Of a DNA stretch of 64,000 bases, positions 55,116-63,963 are shown piece by piece. The notes beneath the pieces were generated by a model that was not told where the DNA came from, searched no databases, and worked only from the letters and a program-made list of their open reading frames with translations. The position numbers were made by a program, and so were the translations under genes. Within the stretch, counting starts at the first letter, position 1. Each line of letters opens with the position of its first letter. This DNA comes from Planctomycetota bacterium (GTDB taxonomy: Bacteria > Planctomycetota > UBA1135 > GCA-002686595), in the NCBI GenBank assembly GCA_009691855.1, contig SIAI01000002.1:100636-164635 (forward strand), read 5' to 3'.

Positions 55116-55531
55116 GCCCCAGTCCCGACTCCATCGCGCGTCCCGTCTGGATTCTTGGCGCTGGCCTCGCCCTGGTGGGCCTGGGCCTCGTGGCCCAGTC
55201 ACAGACCACGAATCCGCCTCCGCCGTCGCCGGCCTTCATGACCCAGGGGTTCGGCACCTCGGACTCGAACGGCGGGATGATCGCCGTGACGGGCGTCGAC
55301 GTGACCGGCGGAACGCTGCTGTTCTTGGTGGACACGGTCGGCCGCCACTTGTCCGTCTATCAGGCCCAGGGCGGGACCTCGAGTACCGCCAACCTGAAGT
55401 GGATCGGCGGCCGCAACATCGACCTCGACCTGCAGGTCGATGGCTTCAACGACAAGTCGGAGATCAGCTACAAGGAACTCGCGCGGCGCTTCTCGGACAA
55501 TGGCCCGAGCGCCACGTCGAACGAGCGTTAG
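55112..55531 (+). CDS. Small membrane-anchored hypothetical protein
   Basis: 139 aa, ATGA overlap with the DUF21 gene. One N-terminal hydrophobic helix (ARPVWILGAGLALVGLGLVA, residues ~9-28), then a Pro-rich link and a beta-rich domain: GGMIAVTGVDVTGGTLLFLVDT, GRHLSVYQAQGG, LKWIGGRNIDLDLQVDGFNDKS. I recall similar short proteins in planctomycetes but cannot name a family. Periplasmic exposure is likely. TAGGAT at 55093-55098 may be an internal -10. Confidence 0.65.
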   Translation: MSPSPDSIARPVWILGAGLALVGLGLVAQSQTTNPPPPSPAFMTQGFGTSDSNGGMIAVTGVDVTGGTLLFLVDTVGRHLSVYQAQGGTSSTANLKWIGGRNIDLDLQVDGFNDKSEISYKELARRFSDNGPSATSNER

Positions 55532-55564
55532 CCCCCCCCTGCACCCTGACGGAGACCTACGTCC

Positions 55565-56107
55565 GTGCCCGAGCAAGACTTTTATAGTTTCGACGAAGCC
55601 CTCAACCAGCTCAACCTGAAAGAAGAGGAGCTCAAGCGCCTCGTTTCCGAGGGCGAGATCCGTGCGTTCCGTGAGGGCGACACGATGAAACTGCGCCGCA
55701 CGGACGTGGAAAGCCTGAAGAAGGAGCTGATGGGCGGCGAGGTCGTGGACCTCGGTGGTCAGGGTGAAGACCTGGTCTTCGAGGACGACCTCCAGCTCGA
55801 AGCGACGGGCATGGCCACGGAGGAGATCTCGAGCATGGACACCCTGCTCGAGGAGGGGGTCGAGGACGTGGGCGAGGTGGCGCTCGAGGAGGAGGCCGAC
55901 GAGCTCGAGGAAGAGGAAGAAGAGCTGCCGCAACGCGTGGCCGTCGCCGCGGCGCCCGAGGCTTCCGAGGGCATGCTCTTCCGCTCGCTGCTGATCCTCA
56001 CTTCGCTGGTCTTGGTGCTCACCGTTCCGGTCGTGCTGGCGCTCAGCACCGACAGCACGGGCCCGGTGGCGCAGACCTTCGCCGACCTGTTCCAGGCCAA
56101 GAAGTAG
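55565..56107 (+). CDS. HTH protein with acidic linker and C-terminal membrane anchor
   Basis: 180 aa from GTG. Residues 1-~55 resemble an excisionase/MerR-type winged helix (YSFDEALNQLNLKEEELKRLVSEGEIRAFREGDTMKLRRTDVESLKKEL). Residues ~60-125 are strongly acidic (LEEEADELEEEEEEL). A single TM helix at ~140-162 (LLILTSLVLVLTVPVVLAL) is followed by a short external tail. Membrane tethering of a DNA-binding domain is unusual; a partner-binding role instead of DNA binding is also possible. Confidence 0.72.
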   Translation: MPEQDFYSFDEALNQLNLKEEELKRLVSEGEIRAFREGDTMKLRRTDVESLKKELMGGEVVDLGGQGEDLVFEDDLQLEATGMATEEISSMDTLLEEGVEDVGEVALEEEADELEEEEEELPQRVAVAAAPEASEGMLFRSLLILTSLVLVLTVPVVLALSTDSTGPVAQTFADLFQAKK

Positions 56108-56256
56108 GGCCGCAGGCGAACTGGTTTCGCCAGGCAGTCGCAACGTCGTGCTTGCTCCGCGACGGGCGCATGGCTATTCCATAGCGATTCGAGGCGAGGT
56201 CGCGCTCGCTTCGAGTCCACGCCACGCGCTCAACTGGATCTGCAAGAGAACTCGGA

Positions 56257-56979
56257 ATGAAGAACGCCCTCCAGACCGTCCTGCTCGCCTCCCTCGTGTT
56301 CGGCTCCGCGGCCTGCATCGCGCAGCGGCGCTACGACGACGCCCTGGGCGAGGTGAAGTACTATCAGAAGCAGTACCAGGATCTGTCGTCCTTCCACGGT
56401 CAGCTCGAGGCCGAGAACGCGCGCCTGAAGGGCGAACTCGAGCTGTACCAGGGCAAGATGCCGATCGAGTCGGCCGCCACGAGGGACATCGACGAGCGCC
56501 TGGCGCGTCTGAAGCAGCTCACCGAGGCGATCGGGACCTCGGTGGGCGCCGAGCCCGGCGACGTGGAGTTCCTGAAGGTCGATGGCGGCTACGGCGTGCG
56601 CGTCACCGATGCGGTGCTGTTCGACTCTGGCTCGGACGAGATCAAGCCCGAGGGCAAGGAGATCCTGCTGAAGGTTGCGCAGCAGATCGGTTCCCAGCCC
56701 TACCAGCGCGTCTGGGTGCGCGGGCACACCGATACCGATCCGGTCAAGCGCGCGCAGACGGTCGAGCGCTTTCCGCACGGGAATCTGCAGCTCTCGGCCT
56801 CACGCGCGGTGGAGGTCGGGGCCTTCCTGACCAAGAGCGGCGTGAGCCTGGAAAAGGTGGTCGTGGCCGGCTTCGGCCCCGCCGAACCGGTGGCGCCGAA
56901 CGACACCGCCGAGCACAAGCGCAAGAACCGGCGCGTGGAGATCTTCGTGCTCGACAGCGCCGCCGGCGAGTCGCACTGA
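56257..56979 (+). CDS. OmpA-family lipoprotein
   Basis: 240 aa. Signal peptide with lipobox (MKNALQTVLLASLVFGSAAC, Cys 20), then a coiled coil (EVKYYQKQYQDLSSFHGQLEAENARLKGELE). The C-terminal OmpA/MotB peptidoglycan-binding domain has VLFDSGSDEIKPEGKEILL, VRGHTDTDPV, LSASRAVEVGAFL and KNRRVEIFVL. It probably links the outer envelope to peptidoglycan. Its presence again implies a peptidoglycan wall. A 149-bp gap precedes it without obvious signals. Confidence 0.88.
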   Translation: MKNALQTVLLASLVFGSAACIAQRRYDDALGEVKYYQKQYQDLSSFHGQLEAENARLKGELELYQGKMPIESAATRDIDERLARLKQLTEAIGTSVGAEPGDVEFLKVDGGYGVRVTDAVLFDSGSDEIKPEGKEILLKVAQQIGSQPYQRVWVRGHTDTDPVKRAQTVERFPHGNLQLSASRAVEVGAFLTKSGVSLEKVVVAGFGPAEPVAPNDTAEHKRKNRRVEIFVLDSAAGESH

Positions 56980-56993
56980 GGCGCGCCCCGCCC

Positions 56994-57983
56994 GTGCGCG
57001 CCGGCTGGCTCGCGCTGACGCTCTCCTGGGCGGCTTGCAGCGCGCGCTCGGAGCCTGCCACGCAGGACTTGCTGGAGCTTGAGCGGCTGAGCTTCGTGCG
57101 CCCCGGGCGTTGCTCTCTGCCCGGGACGGACCTCTCGCTCGAGCGCCCGTTGGTCTTCGATCGCTTCGAGGTCACGCGCGCCGAGCTGCGCCACTACTGG
57201 CCGGATCGCGCTCTGGGCGGCGGCCGCAGCTGGCAAGAGGACGCCGCGCACGACGCGCCCGAGCGCAGTGATTGGCCCGCGTTCCTCGACTTCCACGAGG
57301 CCGAGGAGTTGGCCCGAGCACGCGGCATGCGCCTGCCCACGCCGCGCGAGTGGCTGTACGTCGCCGTCGGCGGCCGCGACTACAAGAACCCATGGGGCGG
57401 CCTGGGGCGCCAGTTCTTCGCCAACACCTTGGTCTTCGACACCGACGGCGTGAACTTCAGCGTGAAGCAGCCCTGCAACGTCGGCAGCTACGAGAACGGC
57501 AAGAGCAAACCGTTCGGCTGCTACGACCTCCTCGGAAACGTGTGGGAGTGGGTGGATGGCCTGGTCCCCGGCTACGAGGCCGCGGCGCGGGGCGACGAGC
57601 TCGACGCGTACCTGGACAACGACTTCGGGACCGTGGCCTCGGTCATGGGGGGGGCCTACGACTCGGCGTGGCGTCCGAGCTTCGAGTTCGACGCGGCCGT
57701 CGGCGTTCAGCGCTTCCACGCCAGGCGCTTGGCCAAGGACGACACCGGGCCCTCGTTCGGCGCGCGCATGTGCGCCGACGCCGAGGCCTACCTGCAGGCG
57801 CACGCCGGTCGCTGGGGAGCAGGCGAAGCTGCCCGTGCGCGCGTGGTGGCGGTGGGCCGGGCCTGGGGGCGGGACGACCTGGCACGTTCGCACTTGAAGA
57901 CGCTGCTGGCCGATTTGCGTGCGCGCCCGGCGGCCGGTGTGGGGCTCGCCTGGCTCGAAGAGGGCGCCCTTTCGCCGCCATGA
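56994..57983 (+). CDS. Formylglycine-generating-enzyme (SUMF1) family lipoprotein
   Basis: 329 aa from GTG. The N-terminus RAGWLALTLSWAACSARS suggests a lipobox (WAAC). FGE-type blocks: VFDRFEVTRAELRHYW, RGMRLPTPREWLYVAVGG, NVGSYENGKSKPFGCYDLLGN followed by VWEWVDG, GGAYDSAW and a late FGARMCAD. Many such proteins are non-catalytic surface or regulatory modules, and the paired active-site cysteines of true FGE are not evident. The rsmA start overlaps its stop (ATGA). Confidence 0.8.
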   Translation: MRAGWLALTLSWAACSARSEPATQDLLELERLSFVRPGRCSLPGTDLSLERPLVFDRFEVTRAELRHYWPDRALGGGRSWQEDAAHDAPERSDWPAFLDFHEAEELARARGMRLPTPREWLYVAVGGRDYKNPWGGLGRQFFANTLVFDTDGVNFSVKQPCNVGSYENGKSKPFGCYDLLGNVWEWVDGLVPGYEAAARGDELDAYLDNDFGTVASVMGGAYDSAWRPSFEFDAAVGVQRFHARRLAKDDTGPSFGARMCADAEAYLQAHAGRWGAGEAARARVVAVGRAWGRDDLARSHLKTLLADLRARPAAGVGLAWLEEGALSPP

Positions 57984-58912
57984 GCCGCGTGCCCGATCCG
58001 TTCGAGACGAGCGCCGGTGCTCGCCGGCCACCCTGGGCCGTGTTTCGCGCCGAGCTCGAGGCGCTCGGGTTCCGGCCTACCAAGACCCTGGGACAGAACT
58101 TCCTCGTCGACCCGAACGCGGCCCGTTCGATCGCCGTGGATGCGGGCCTGAGCCCCGGAACGCGGGTGCTCGAGATCGGCACCGGCTGTGGGTTCTTGAC
58201 CTTGGAGCTCGCCGACCTGGGCCTTGAGGTGCTCGGAGTGGAGATCGACGAACGACTCTTGGCCGTGGCCCAGCGGCTGCTGGCGGGGCGGCCGAACCTG
58301 CGCTGGCTGCGCACCGACGCGCTGGCTGGCAAGCACGAGCTCGCTCCCGCGCTGCTGGCGGAACTCTCGGCGAGTGAGCCCTGGCACCTGGTCGCAAATC
58401 TGCCCTACTCCATCGCGGCCCCGCTCCTGGTCCTGTTCTCCCGCCTGGCGAATCCACCGCGCAGCATGAACGTGCTGGTGCAGGAGGAAGTGGCGCGCCG
58501 AATCACGGCCCAGCCGGGAGAGTCCGAGTGGGGGGTGCTGACCGCTCGGCTCGCGCTCTTGTACCGCGCCCGCGCCGGCCGTGAGGTAAAGGCCCAGCTC
58601 TTCTGGCCGCGGCCGAGGGTCGCCAGCCGGGTGGCTCACCTCGCGCTCGATCCTGTGCCAGGGCTCACGGCCGCGGATCTGAAGGCCTTCGACCGGCTGG
58701 CCGAGACCCTGTTCCAGCAGCGCCGCAAGCAGATCGGAACCAGCCTCGCCGGTGCGCTCGGGCGCGGACCCGCGGAGCGGCTCCTGGCGCGCGCGGGCAT
58801 TGACGCCCGGGCCCGGCCGGAGGTCCTGCGGGCGCGGGAATTGCTCGAACTCTCGCGCTCCAAGGAGTGGATCGCCAGCCTGAGTCCGGAGGCCGAAGGG
58901 TCGGGTCCGTGA
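57980..58912 (+). CDS. rsmA: 16S rRNA (adenine1518-N6/adenine1519-N6) dimethyltransferase
   Basis: 310 aa from ATG overlapping the previous stop. An extra ~30-residue N-terminus precedes the family motif PTKTLGQNFLVDPN. SAM motif I is VLEIGTGCGFLTLELA, the acidic EIDERLLA follows, and the catalytic NLPY is in VANLPYSIAAPLL. The C-terminal helical domain has FWPRPRVASRVAHL and QQRRKQIGTSLAG. It dimethylates two adenosines of helix 45 in the 30S subunit; loss gives kasugamycin resistance in other bacteria. Confidence 0.93.
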   Translation: MSRVPDPFETSAGARRPPWAVFRAELEALGFRPTKTLGQNFLVDPNAARSIAVDAGLSPGTRVLEIGTGCGFLTLELADLGLEVLGVEIDERLLAVAQRLLAGRPNLRWLRTDALAGKHELAPALLAELSASEPWHLVANLPYSIAAPLLVLFSRLANPPRSMNVLVQEEVARRITAQPGESEWGVLTARLALLYRARAGREVKAQLFWPRPRVASRVAHLALDPVPGLTAADLKAFDRLAETLFQQRRKQIGTSLAGALGRGPAERLLARAGIDARARPEVLRARELLELSRSKEWIASLSPEAEGSGP

Positions 58913-58926
58913 AAACCAGGCGCCGC

Positions 58927-58954
58927 TTGTCTTCGAGCCCTAGCGTGGTAGCTT
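58927..58954 (+). promoter_or_regulatory. Probable promoter upstream of dnaG-rpoD
   Basis: TTGTCT (58927-58932) and TAGCTT (58949-58954) with a 16-bp spacer lie in the 247-bp rsmA-dnaG gap, about 205 bp before the dnaG start. The rest of this gap shows no gene or clear structure. Confidence 0.45.
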
Positions 58955-59159
58955 AATAGATTGACGGACAGCACAGCAATCGTCCATCGGGGCGGGCCTC
59001 GGATATCACTCCACACGGGCGGCCCGACGATTCGCAAGCTTCCTGCAGGTTCCCGCATCTGACCGCTTCCGCGGCGACTCCCATCGCCTAGGAAGAGGTC
59101 CGCCCAGGTTTCCCCAACCCGTCCCGTCCCCGACCCTGTCTGCTCCGGCTGGCTGCCTC

Positions 59160-61028
59160 GTGCTTCGAGGGGCTGGCGACGCACCCACCGTCTTGCAGGA
59201 TCTCGAGCTCCGCCAGTTCATCGAGCGCGTCAAGCTGCGTTCGCCGATCGAAGTCTCGATCGGTGAGCGAGTCAGCGTTCTGAAGCAACGGGGCTCCCTA
59301 TACTGGGCCTGCTGCCCGTTCCACCAGGAGAAGACGCCGTCCTTCGCCGTGGATCCGCGGCGTGGAACCTGGCACTGCTACGGCGCCTGTGGCGAAGGCG
59401 GTGACGTGATCGCGTTCGTGGAGCGCTTCGATGGGCTGAGCTTCATGGAAGCGCTGCGCTTGCTGGCGCAGCAATGCGGCGAGCCGTTCCCCGAGCGCAA
59501 CACGCGCCGCGCCGTCGGGGCCGAAGCGGCCATGGACGCGCGCTATGAACTATTGGGCTGGGCGAACGACGTCTATCGCGCCGCCTGGCGTCGCCCCGAG
59601 GGCGAAGGTGCGCGCGCCTACATGCAGAAGCGCGGCCTCTCCGGCCTGACGCTCGAGGCCTTCGGCATCGGCTGGGCGGCCGAGAACGGGCAGATGCTCG
59701 TGGGCGCGGCGCAGCGTGACAAGAAGGCGCTCGACGGCCTGGTCGAGGCCGGGCTGGTGCGGCGGGCGGAGGGCGGACGACCGTACGACTTCTTCCGCGG
59801 GCGCGTGCTGATCCCGATCCGCGATCGACTGGGGCGCGTGGTGGGCTTCGGCGGGCGGATCCTGGGCGCGGAGCTCGACGGGCCCAAGTACGTGAACAGC
59901 CCCGAGACACCCTTGTTTCACAAGGGGCGCCTGATCTTCGCACTCGATCTGGCGGCGAACGCGATCCGCAGCACGCACCAGCTGCTCGTGGTCGAGGGCT
60001 ACACCGACGTCATGGCTGCGCACCAGGCCGGCTGGAAGAACACCGTGGCCGTGCTCGGCACGGCCACGACCGAGGAGCATGCCGCACTGATCCGCCGCAC
60101 GGGGGCGCGTTCTGTAGTGTTGGTGTTCGACGGCGACGAAGCCGGCCGCAAGGCGAGCACACGCGCACTGCTCGGCCTCTTGAAGCTGCCAGTGGAGCTG
60201 CGCGTCGCCGTGCTCCCCGAAGGCCGCGATCCGGGCGACCTGCTGATCGATGCCGCCGGTAGCGAGACCTTCCGCGCGTGCGTCGAGGGTGCGCAGGAGT
60301 GGTTCGACTGGTGCCTCGCCGGTTTGCGCGGCCTGCGCGGCGGCGAGCTGGCGAACGCGGTGGAGGAGCGCTTCCAGCTGCTGGCCAAGCTGGCGCGTCC
60401 GCTGGAGCGCTCGGCGCGTCTGGCCGAGATGGCGCAGTTCTTGGCCCTGCCCGAGGCCGACGTGCGCGCGCAGTGGCAGGCCTTCGAAGCCGCCCAGAAG
60501 GGGCCCGTGCGGCCCACCGCTCCGACGCCCGTGCGCGAGCCTCAGCCGGAGCCCGTGCGCGCGCCCCTCTCGGCCCATGATGCCCGCCTGGAGCGCGCCT
60601 ACGAGCTGCTGATCGGCGCGCTGCTGCTCGACAACAGCTTGGTCGCGCTGCACGGGCACCTCGTGCACGGCTGCCCTGCGGGCGAGCTCGAGTTCCTGTT
60701 CGTGAGCCTGCTCGAGCTGTACGAGCGCGACGAATCTGGCGCGCCCATCGACGCTTCCGCGCTGCTGACCGCCCTGGGCGACCACCCCGCGCGCGCGCGC
60801 GTCGTGGCCCTGCAGAACGCCGCCGCCGAGGCCGAGAGCGCCGAGATCCTGGCGCGCGACCAGGCGCGCTGGATCGAACGTACGCGCGCCGAGCGCGAAC
60901 TCGAAACCCTCAAGGGCGCCCTGGGCGCGAACGGTCCCGACCAGGCCGACGCGCTCGAGCGCTTGCATCGTGAACTCCGAGCCGCACGCGTTCCCGCCTC
61001 GAGGGCGGCCTCCGTGCGAATCCCCTGA
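59160..61028 (+). CDS. dnaG: DNA primase
   Basis: 622 aa from GTG; the N-terminus is of normal length relative to FIERVKL. The CHC2 zinc domain is CPFHQEKTPSF ... WHCYGACGEGGD, with CxxxC instead of the usual CxxC in the second half. The RNA polymerase domain has PYDFFRGRVLIPIRDRLG. Toprim motifs are LLVVEGYTDVMA and VVLVFDGDEAGRKA. The C-terminal helicase-binding part is diverged. It makes primers for the replication fork. rpoD follows 24 bp downstream, an echo of the dnaG-rpoD macromolecular synthesis operon. Confidence 0.95.
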   Translation: MLRGAGDAPTVLQDLELRQFIERVKLRSPIEVSIGERVSVLKQRGSLYWACCPFHQEKTPSFAVDPRRGTWHCYGACGEGGDVIAFVERFDGLSFMEALRLLAQQCGEPFPERNTRRAVGAEAAMDARYELLGWANDVYRAAWRRPEGEGARAYMQKRGLSGLTLEAFGIGWAAENGQMLVGAAQRDKKALDGLVEAGLVRRAEGGRPYDFFRGRVLIPIRDRLGRVVGFGGRILGAELDGPKYVNSPETPLFHKGRLIFALDLAANAIRSTHQLLVVEGYTDVMAAHQAGWKNTVAVLGTATTEEHAALIRRTGARSVVLVFDGDEAGRKASTRALLGLLKLPVELRVAVLPEGRDPGDLLIDAAGSETFRACVEGAQEWFDWCLAGLRGLRGGELANAVEERFQLLAKLARPLERSARLAEMAQFLALPEADVRAQWQAFEAAQKGPVRPTAPTPVREPQPEPVRAPLSAHDARLERAYELLIGALLLDNSLVALHGHLVHGCPAGELEFLFVSLLELYERDESGAPIDASALLTALGDHPARARVVALQNAAAEAESAEILARDQARWIERTRAERELETLKGALGANGPDQADALERLHRELRAARVPASRAASVRIP

Positions 61029-61052
61029 ACGTTCCACCCCCCAACTCCCCTC

Positions 61053-62801
61053 ATGGCCGACAAACTGGACCAGACCGTCGAGGTGCTCATCGAGGAAGGC
61101 TCCAAGAAGGGCTTCCTGACCTACGCGGAGATCAACACGCTCCTCGAGGATCGCTTCGTGCCGGTCGAGCGCATGGATCAGATCTTCCTGGCCCTCGAGG
61201 AAGGTGGGATCGAGGTCGTGGACGACAGCGTAGAGGCCGATCCCGCGCGCCTGGCCGAGCGTGAGGTCAAGGTCGTGCCGGTGAAGGCGCCCCAGGTGGT
61301 CACGGCCGTGATCGAGCGCAGCGGAACGCCCGAGCGCATCGACGACCCGGTGCGCATGTACCTGACGCAGATGGGCGAGATCCCGCTGCTCACACGCGAC
61401 CAGGAGATCTTCCTGGCGAAGTCGATCGAGATCACCCGCAAGCGTTTCCGCAAGAAGGCCATGGGCTCGGGCCTGTGCATGACGGCCTCGCTCAAGACGC
61501 TGGAAGAGGTCCAGCGCGGCGAGCTCGCCTTCGACCGCACGCTCAAAGTCAACCCGAACCCGAAGCCCGACGACGATCCCAAGATCGTCGAGACGCTGGG
61601 CAAGCAGTTCCTCGCGCTGAGGCTGCCGGTGAACATCGAGACGGTCCGCCGTCTGCTGGGCCAGATCCGGGCCGAGTACGCGCCGATACTCGACCCGAAG
61701 ACCACGCGCCAGAAGCACTCGGAGCAGCTCAAGAAGGTACAGGTCCTGCGCCGCAAGCTCGTGATCCTGATCGAGGAGTGCCACCTGCAGGTCAAGAAGG
61801 TGCGCCCCTACATTCAGATGCTGGAGGAGCACTACCGCGAGATGCGCTCGATCGAGCGCAAGCTGCAGGCGCTCAAGGGCTCGAAGGCCAACAGCAGTGC
61901 GGCGCGCGAGCTGCGTGAGCGGCTCTCGGAGCTCGAGCTGATGGCCCTGGAGCCGGCCGACCGCCTCAAGCGGCGTCTGGACCAGATCAAGATGCACTTC
62001 GAGGAGTACGAGGAGGCCAAGCGCCAGCTCTCCAGCGGCAACCTGCGCCTGGTCGTCTCGATCGCCAAGAAGTACCGCAACCGCGGGCTCTCGTTCCTCG
62101 ACCTCATCCAGGAGGGCAACACCGGCCTGATGAAGGCGGTCGAGAAGTACGAGTACCGCCGCGGCTACAAATTCTCGACGTATGCCACGTGGTGGATCCG
62201 CCAGGCGATCACGCGCTCGATCGCCGACCAGGCGCGCACGATCCGCATCCCCGTGCACATGATCGAGACCATGTCGAAGCTGCGTAACGTGACCAAGAAG
62301 CTCGTGCAGCAGAAGGGCCGCGAGCCCTCGGTCGAGGAAGTGGCCGAGGCCTCGGGCATCACCGTGGACGAAGCCAAGCGGGTGATGAAGATCTCCAAGC
62401 ATCCGATCTCGCTCGACCGCCCGATCGGCGACTCGGACGACAGCTACTTCGGCGACTTCATCGAGGACGAGACGGTCGAGAGCCCGGTCCAGGCGGCGGG
62501 CCACGAGATGCTGCGCGAACGCATCAACGAGGTGCTCAACACGCTGACCTTCCGGGAGCGCGAGATCATCAAGCTGCGCTACGGCATCGGGGATGGCTAC
62601 ACCTACACGCTCGAAGAGGTGGGGCGCATCTTCCGCGTCACCCGCGAGCGGGTGCGGCAGATCGAGGCCAAGGCCGTGCGCAAGCTGCGCCACCCCGTGC
62701 GCGCACGCCAGCTTTCCAGCTTCCTGGACGGCGCTCCGATCGACACAGGGGAGGACTTCGAGGACCTCGACCTCTCCTTGGAGGATTCCGAGACGCTCTA
62801 G
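61053..62801 (+). CDS. rpoD: RNA polymerase primary sigma factor (sigma70)
   Basis: 582 aa. Region 1.1-like N-terminus ([23 protein letters not shown]), region 1.2 ([20 protein letters not shown]), a non-conserved charged region to ~320, region 2 ([55 protein letters not shown]), region 3 ([13 protein letters not shown]) and region 4 ([34 protein letters not shown]). The intact region 2.4 fits recognition of TAnnnT -10 boxes like those found before many genes here. Confidence 0.97.
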   Translation: MADKLDQTVEVLIEEGSKKGFLTYAEINTLLEDRFVPVERMDQIFLALEEGGIEVVDDSVEADPARLAEREVKVVPVKAPQVVTAVIERSGTPERIDDPVRMYLTQMGEIPLLTRDQEIFLAKSIEITRKRFRKKAMGSGLCMTASLKTLEEVQRGELAFDRTLKVNPNPKPDDDPKIVETLGKQFLALRLPVNIETVRRLLGQIRAEYAPILDPKTTRQKHSEQLKKVQVLRRKLVILIEECHLQVKKVRPYIQMLEEHYREMRSIERKLQALKGSKANSSAARELRERLSELELMALEPADRLKRRLDQIKMHFEEYEEAKRQLSSGNLRLVVSIAKKYRNRGLSFLDLIQEGNTGLMKAVEKYEYRRGYKFSTYATWWIRQAITRSIADQARTIRIPVHMIETMSKLRNVTKKLVQQKGREPSVEEVAEASGITVDEAKRVMKISKHPISLDRPIGDSDDSYFGDFIEDETVESPVQAAGHEMLRERINEVLNTLTFREREIIKLRYGIGDGYTYTLEEVGRIFRVTRERVRQIEAKAVRKLRHPVRARQLSSFLDGAPIDTGEDFEDLDLSLEDSETL

Positions 62802-62845
62802 CCTCTCGTTGCAGCGGGGGATGGCGCTCCCGCGGGGGCGGAGAC

Positions 62846-62851
62846 TAGACT
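62846..62851 (+). promoter_or_regulatory. TAGACT box upstream of the zinc-ribbon protein gene
   Basis: TAGACT lies 22 bp before the ATG at 62874, in the short gap after rpoD. No -35 at normal spacing. Confidence 0.4.
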
Positions 62852-62873
62852 CTCCGCCCCTCGAAACCTAGGC

Positions 62874-63605
62874 ATGCCCGACTTGCGCCAGACCCTCAAG
62901 ACCCTCAAGACCCTCAAGAGCCTCCAGGAGCTCGACCGCGACCTCTACCGCTTGCAGGACGAGCTCAAGCGCTTTCCCCAGGAGGTCACGCGCAAACGAG
63001 AGAAGCTCCGGGTCGAGAGCGAGCGCCTCGCGGAAGTCGTGAAGAAGCTCACTGAGACGAAAGTGCGGCTGAAGGAGATCGAGGACCTCACCACCGGCCA
63101 GCGCGTGCGCGTGCGCAAGCTCGAACACGAGGCCTCCGAATCGCGCGCCGACGCCGCCCTGCTGGTGGCGTTCCAACACGAGATCCGCGGGCTGAAGCGC
63201 GACATCGGTGAGGCCGAGGAAGAGGGCCTGGGGATGTTGGGTGAGATCGAGCGCCTGAGCGCGGAGCGCGTCGCGCTGCAAGCGGTCGTGGCCGAGCTCG
63301 AGAAGGAGTTCTCGCTCTACTCCACGAACATCGACAAGGAATCGAAGCACACCATGGACCGCGCCCAGGCCATGGAGCGCGAGCGCAAGAAACGCGTGGG
63401 TGCGGAGCTGCCGCCGGACGTGCTCGGGCAGTACGAGAAGTTGCTGGCTTCGCGCGAGGGCCAGGCGATGGCCGAACTCGACAAGCGCGTGTGCCAAGGC
63501 TGCTACGTCTCGGTGCCCAACAACATCTACGTGCGCCTGGCGCGCTGCACCGAGCTCGTCCACTGCCCGTCCTGCGGGCGCATCCTCTTCCTGCGCGAAG
63601 CCTAG
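62874..63605 (+). CDS. Coiled-coil protein with C4 zinc ribbon (CdsZ/zf-RING_7-like)
   Basis: 243 aa. Residues ~5-195 are predicted long coiled coils rich in Leu, Glu, Lys and Arg. The C-terminal C4 zinc ribbon has CQGC near residue 208 and CPSC near residue 232, with VSVPNNIYVRL between. CdsZ-type proteins are implicated in nucleic acid binding or chlamydial secretion, but their role is uncertain. The N-terminus carries a 9-bp repeat three times (62891-62917), giving TLKTLKTLK. It follows rpoD by 72 bp with its own TAGACT box. Confidence 0.82.
   Translation: MPDLRQTLKTLKTLKSLQELDRDLYRLQDELKRFPQEVTRKREKLRVESERLAEVVKKLTETKVRLKEIEDLTTGQRVRVRKLEHEASESRADAALLVAFQHEIRGLKRDIGEAEEEGLGMLGEIERLSAERVALQAVVAELEKEFSLYSTNIDKESKHTMDRAQAMERERKKRVGAELPPDVLGQYEKLLASREGQAMAELDKRVCQGCYVSVPNNIYVRLARCTELVHCPSCGRILFLREA
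62891..62917 (+). repeat. Three tandem copies of a 9-bp unit inside a coding region
   Basis: GACCCTCAA is repeated three times in frame near the start of the zinc-ribbon gene, extending the coiled-coil N-terminus by three-residue steps. Copy number could vary between strains without frameshift. Confidence 0.7.
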
Positions 63606-63620
63606 CCGTCCGCCCGGTCG

Positions 63621-63845
63621 AGCTGGTGGTGTGAGTCACCCCCTATGGGCCTTCAACCCGGGCCGTCTGCGCCCACCACGGCGTTGCGCCAGGTCTGCGC
63701 CAGTCGCCAGCGTCGGAAGCGAGTCGCGAGATAGCGCCGGCTCCTCCGAGACTTGCACCGAAGTCGCGTCGGCGGCGCGCCTTGCGGCGAGCGTAGACGA
63801 CCGCGGGATGAAAGCCCCTCTGAGTGACTCACACCACTAGCAGCT
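63621..63845. repeat. Long imperfect inverted repeat
   Basis: The terminal arms are perfect inverted copies of 14 bp (GTGGTGTGAGTCAC at 63626-63639; its reverse complement at 63824-63837), preceded by AGCTG / CAGCT with a 3-base offset. Similarity continues inward for about 40 more bases (GGGCYTTCAWCCCG then CGTCTRCGC), with several mismatches being C/T. The centre of about 105 bp is not clearly palindromic. It resembles a MITE or mobile-element remnant; no target duplication is seen. Confidence 0.75.
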
Positions 63846-63937
63846 AGGCCAGTGACCCTCCCTCGCTTCGGTGGACACCGTTGTTGAGGTGTTCGCAGTA
63901 GATGCGAGCGGATGGAGTTCGTCAAAGGGGAAGGGGT

Positions 63938-63963
63938 CTGGGGAAGGGTTCTCCCTTCCCCAG
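63938..63963. repeat. Perfect 11-bp hairpin
   Basis: CTGGGGAAGGG and CCCTTCCCCAG form a perfect stem around a TTCT loop, preceded by a near-repeat GGGGAAGGGG. No T-run follows, so it is not a standard intrinsic terminator on either strand. It may be part of a repeated element continuing outside the window. Confidence 0.7.

Noticed and set aside
58955..59159. Riboswitch or small gene in the dnaG leader
   Set aside because: No recognised aptamer pattern, no protein-like frame, and only weak short stems.
59550..62693. 1047-codon minus-strand open frame opposite dnaG and rpoD
   Set aside because: Antisense shadow of two certain housekeeping genes; no similarity of its own.
63653..63925. 90-codon minus-strand frame across the inverted repeat
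   Set aside because: Arg/Ser-rich translation, no family recognised, and it is explained by the repeat structure. It might be a transposase remnant but nothing supports that.
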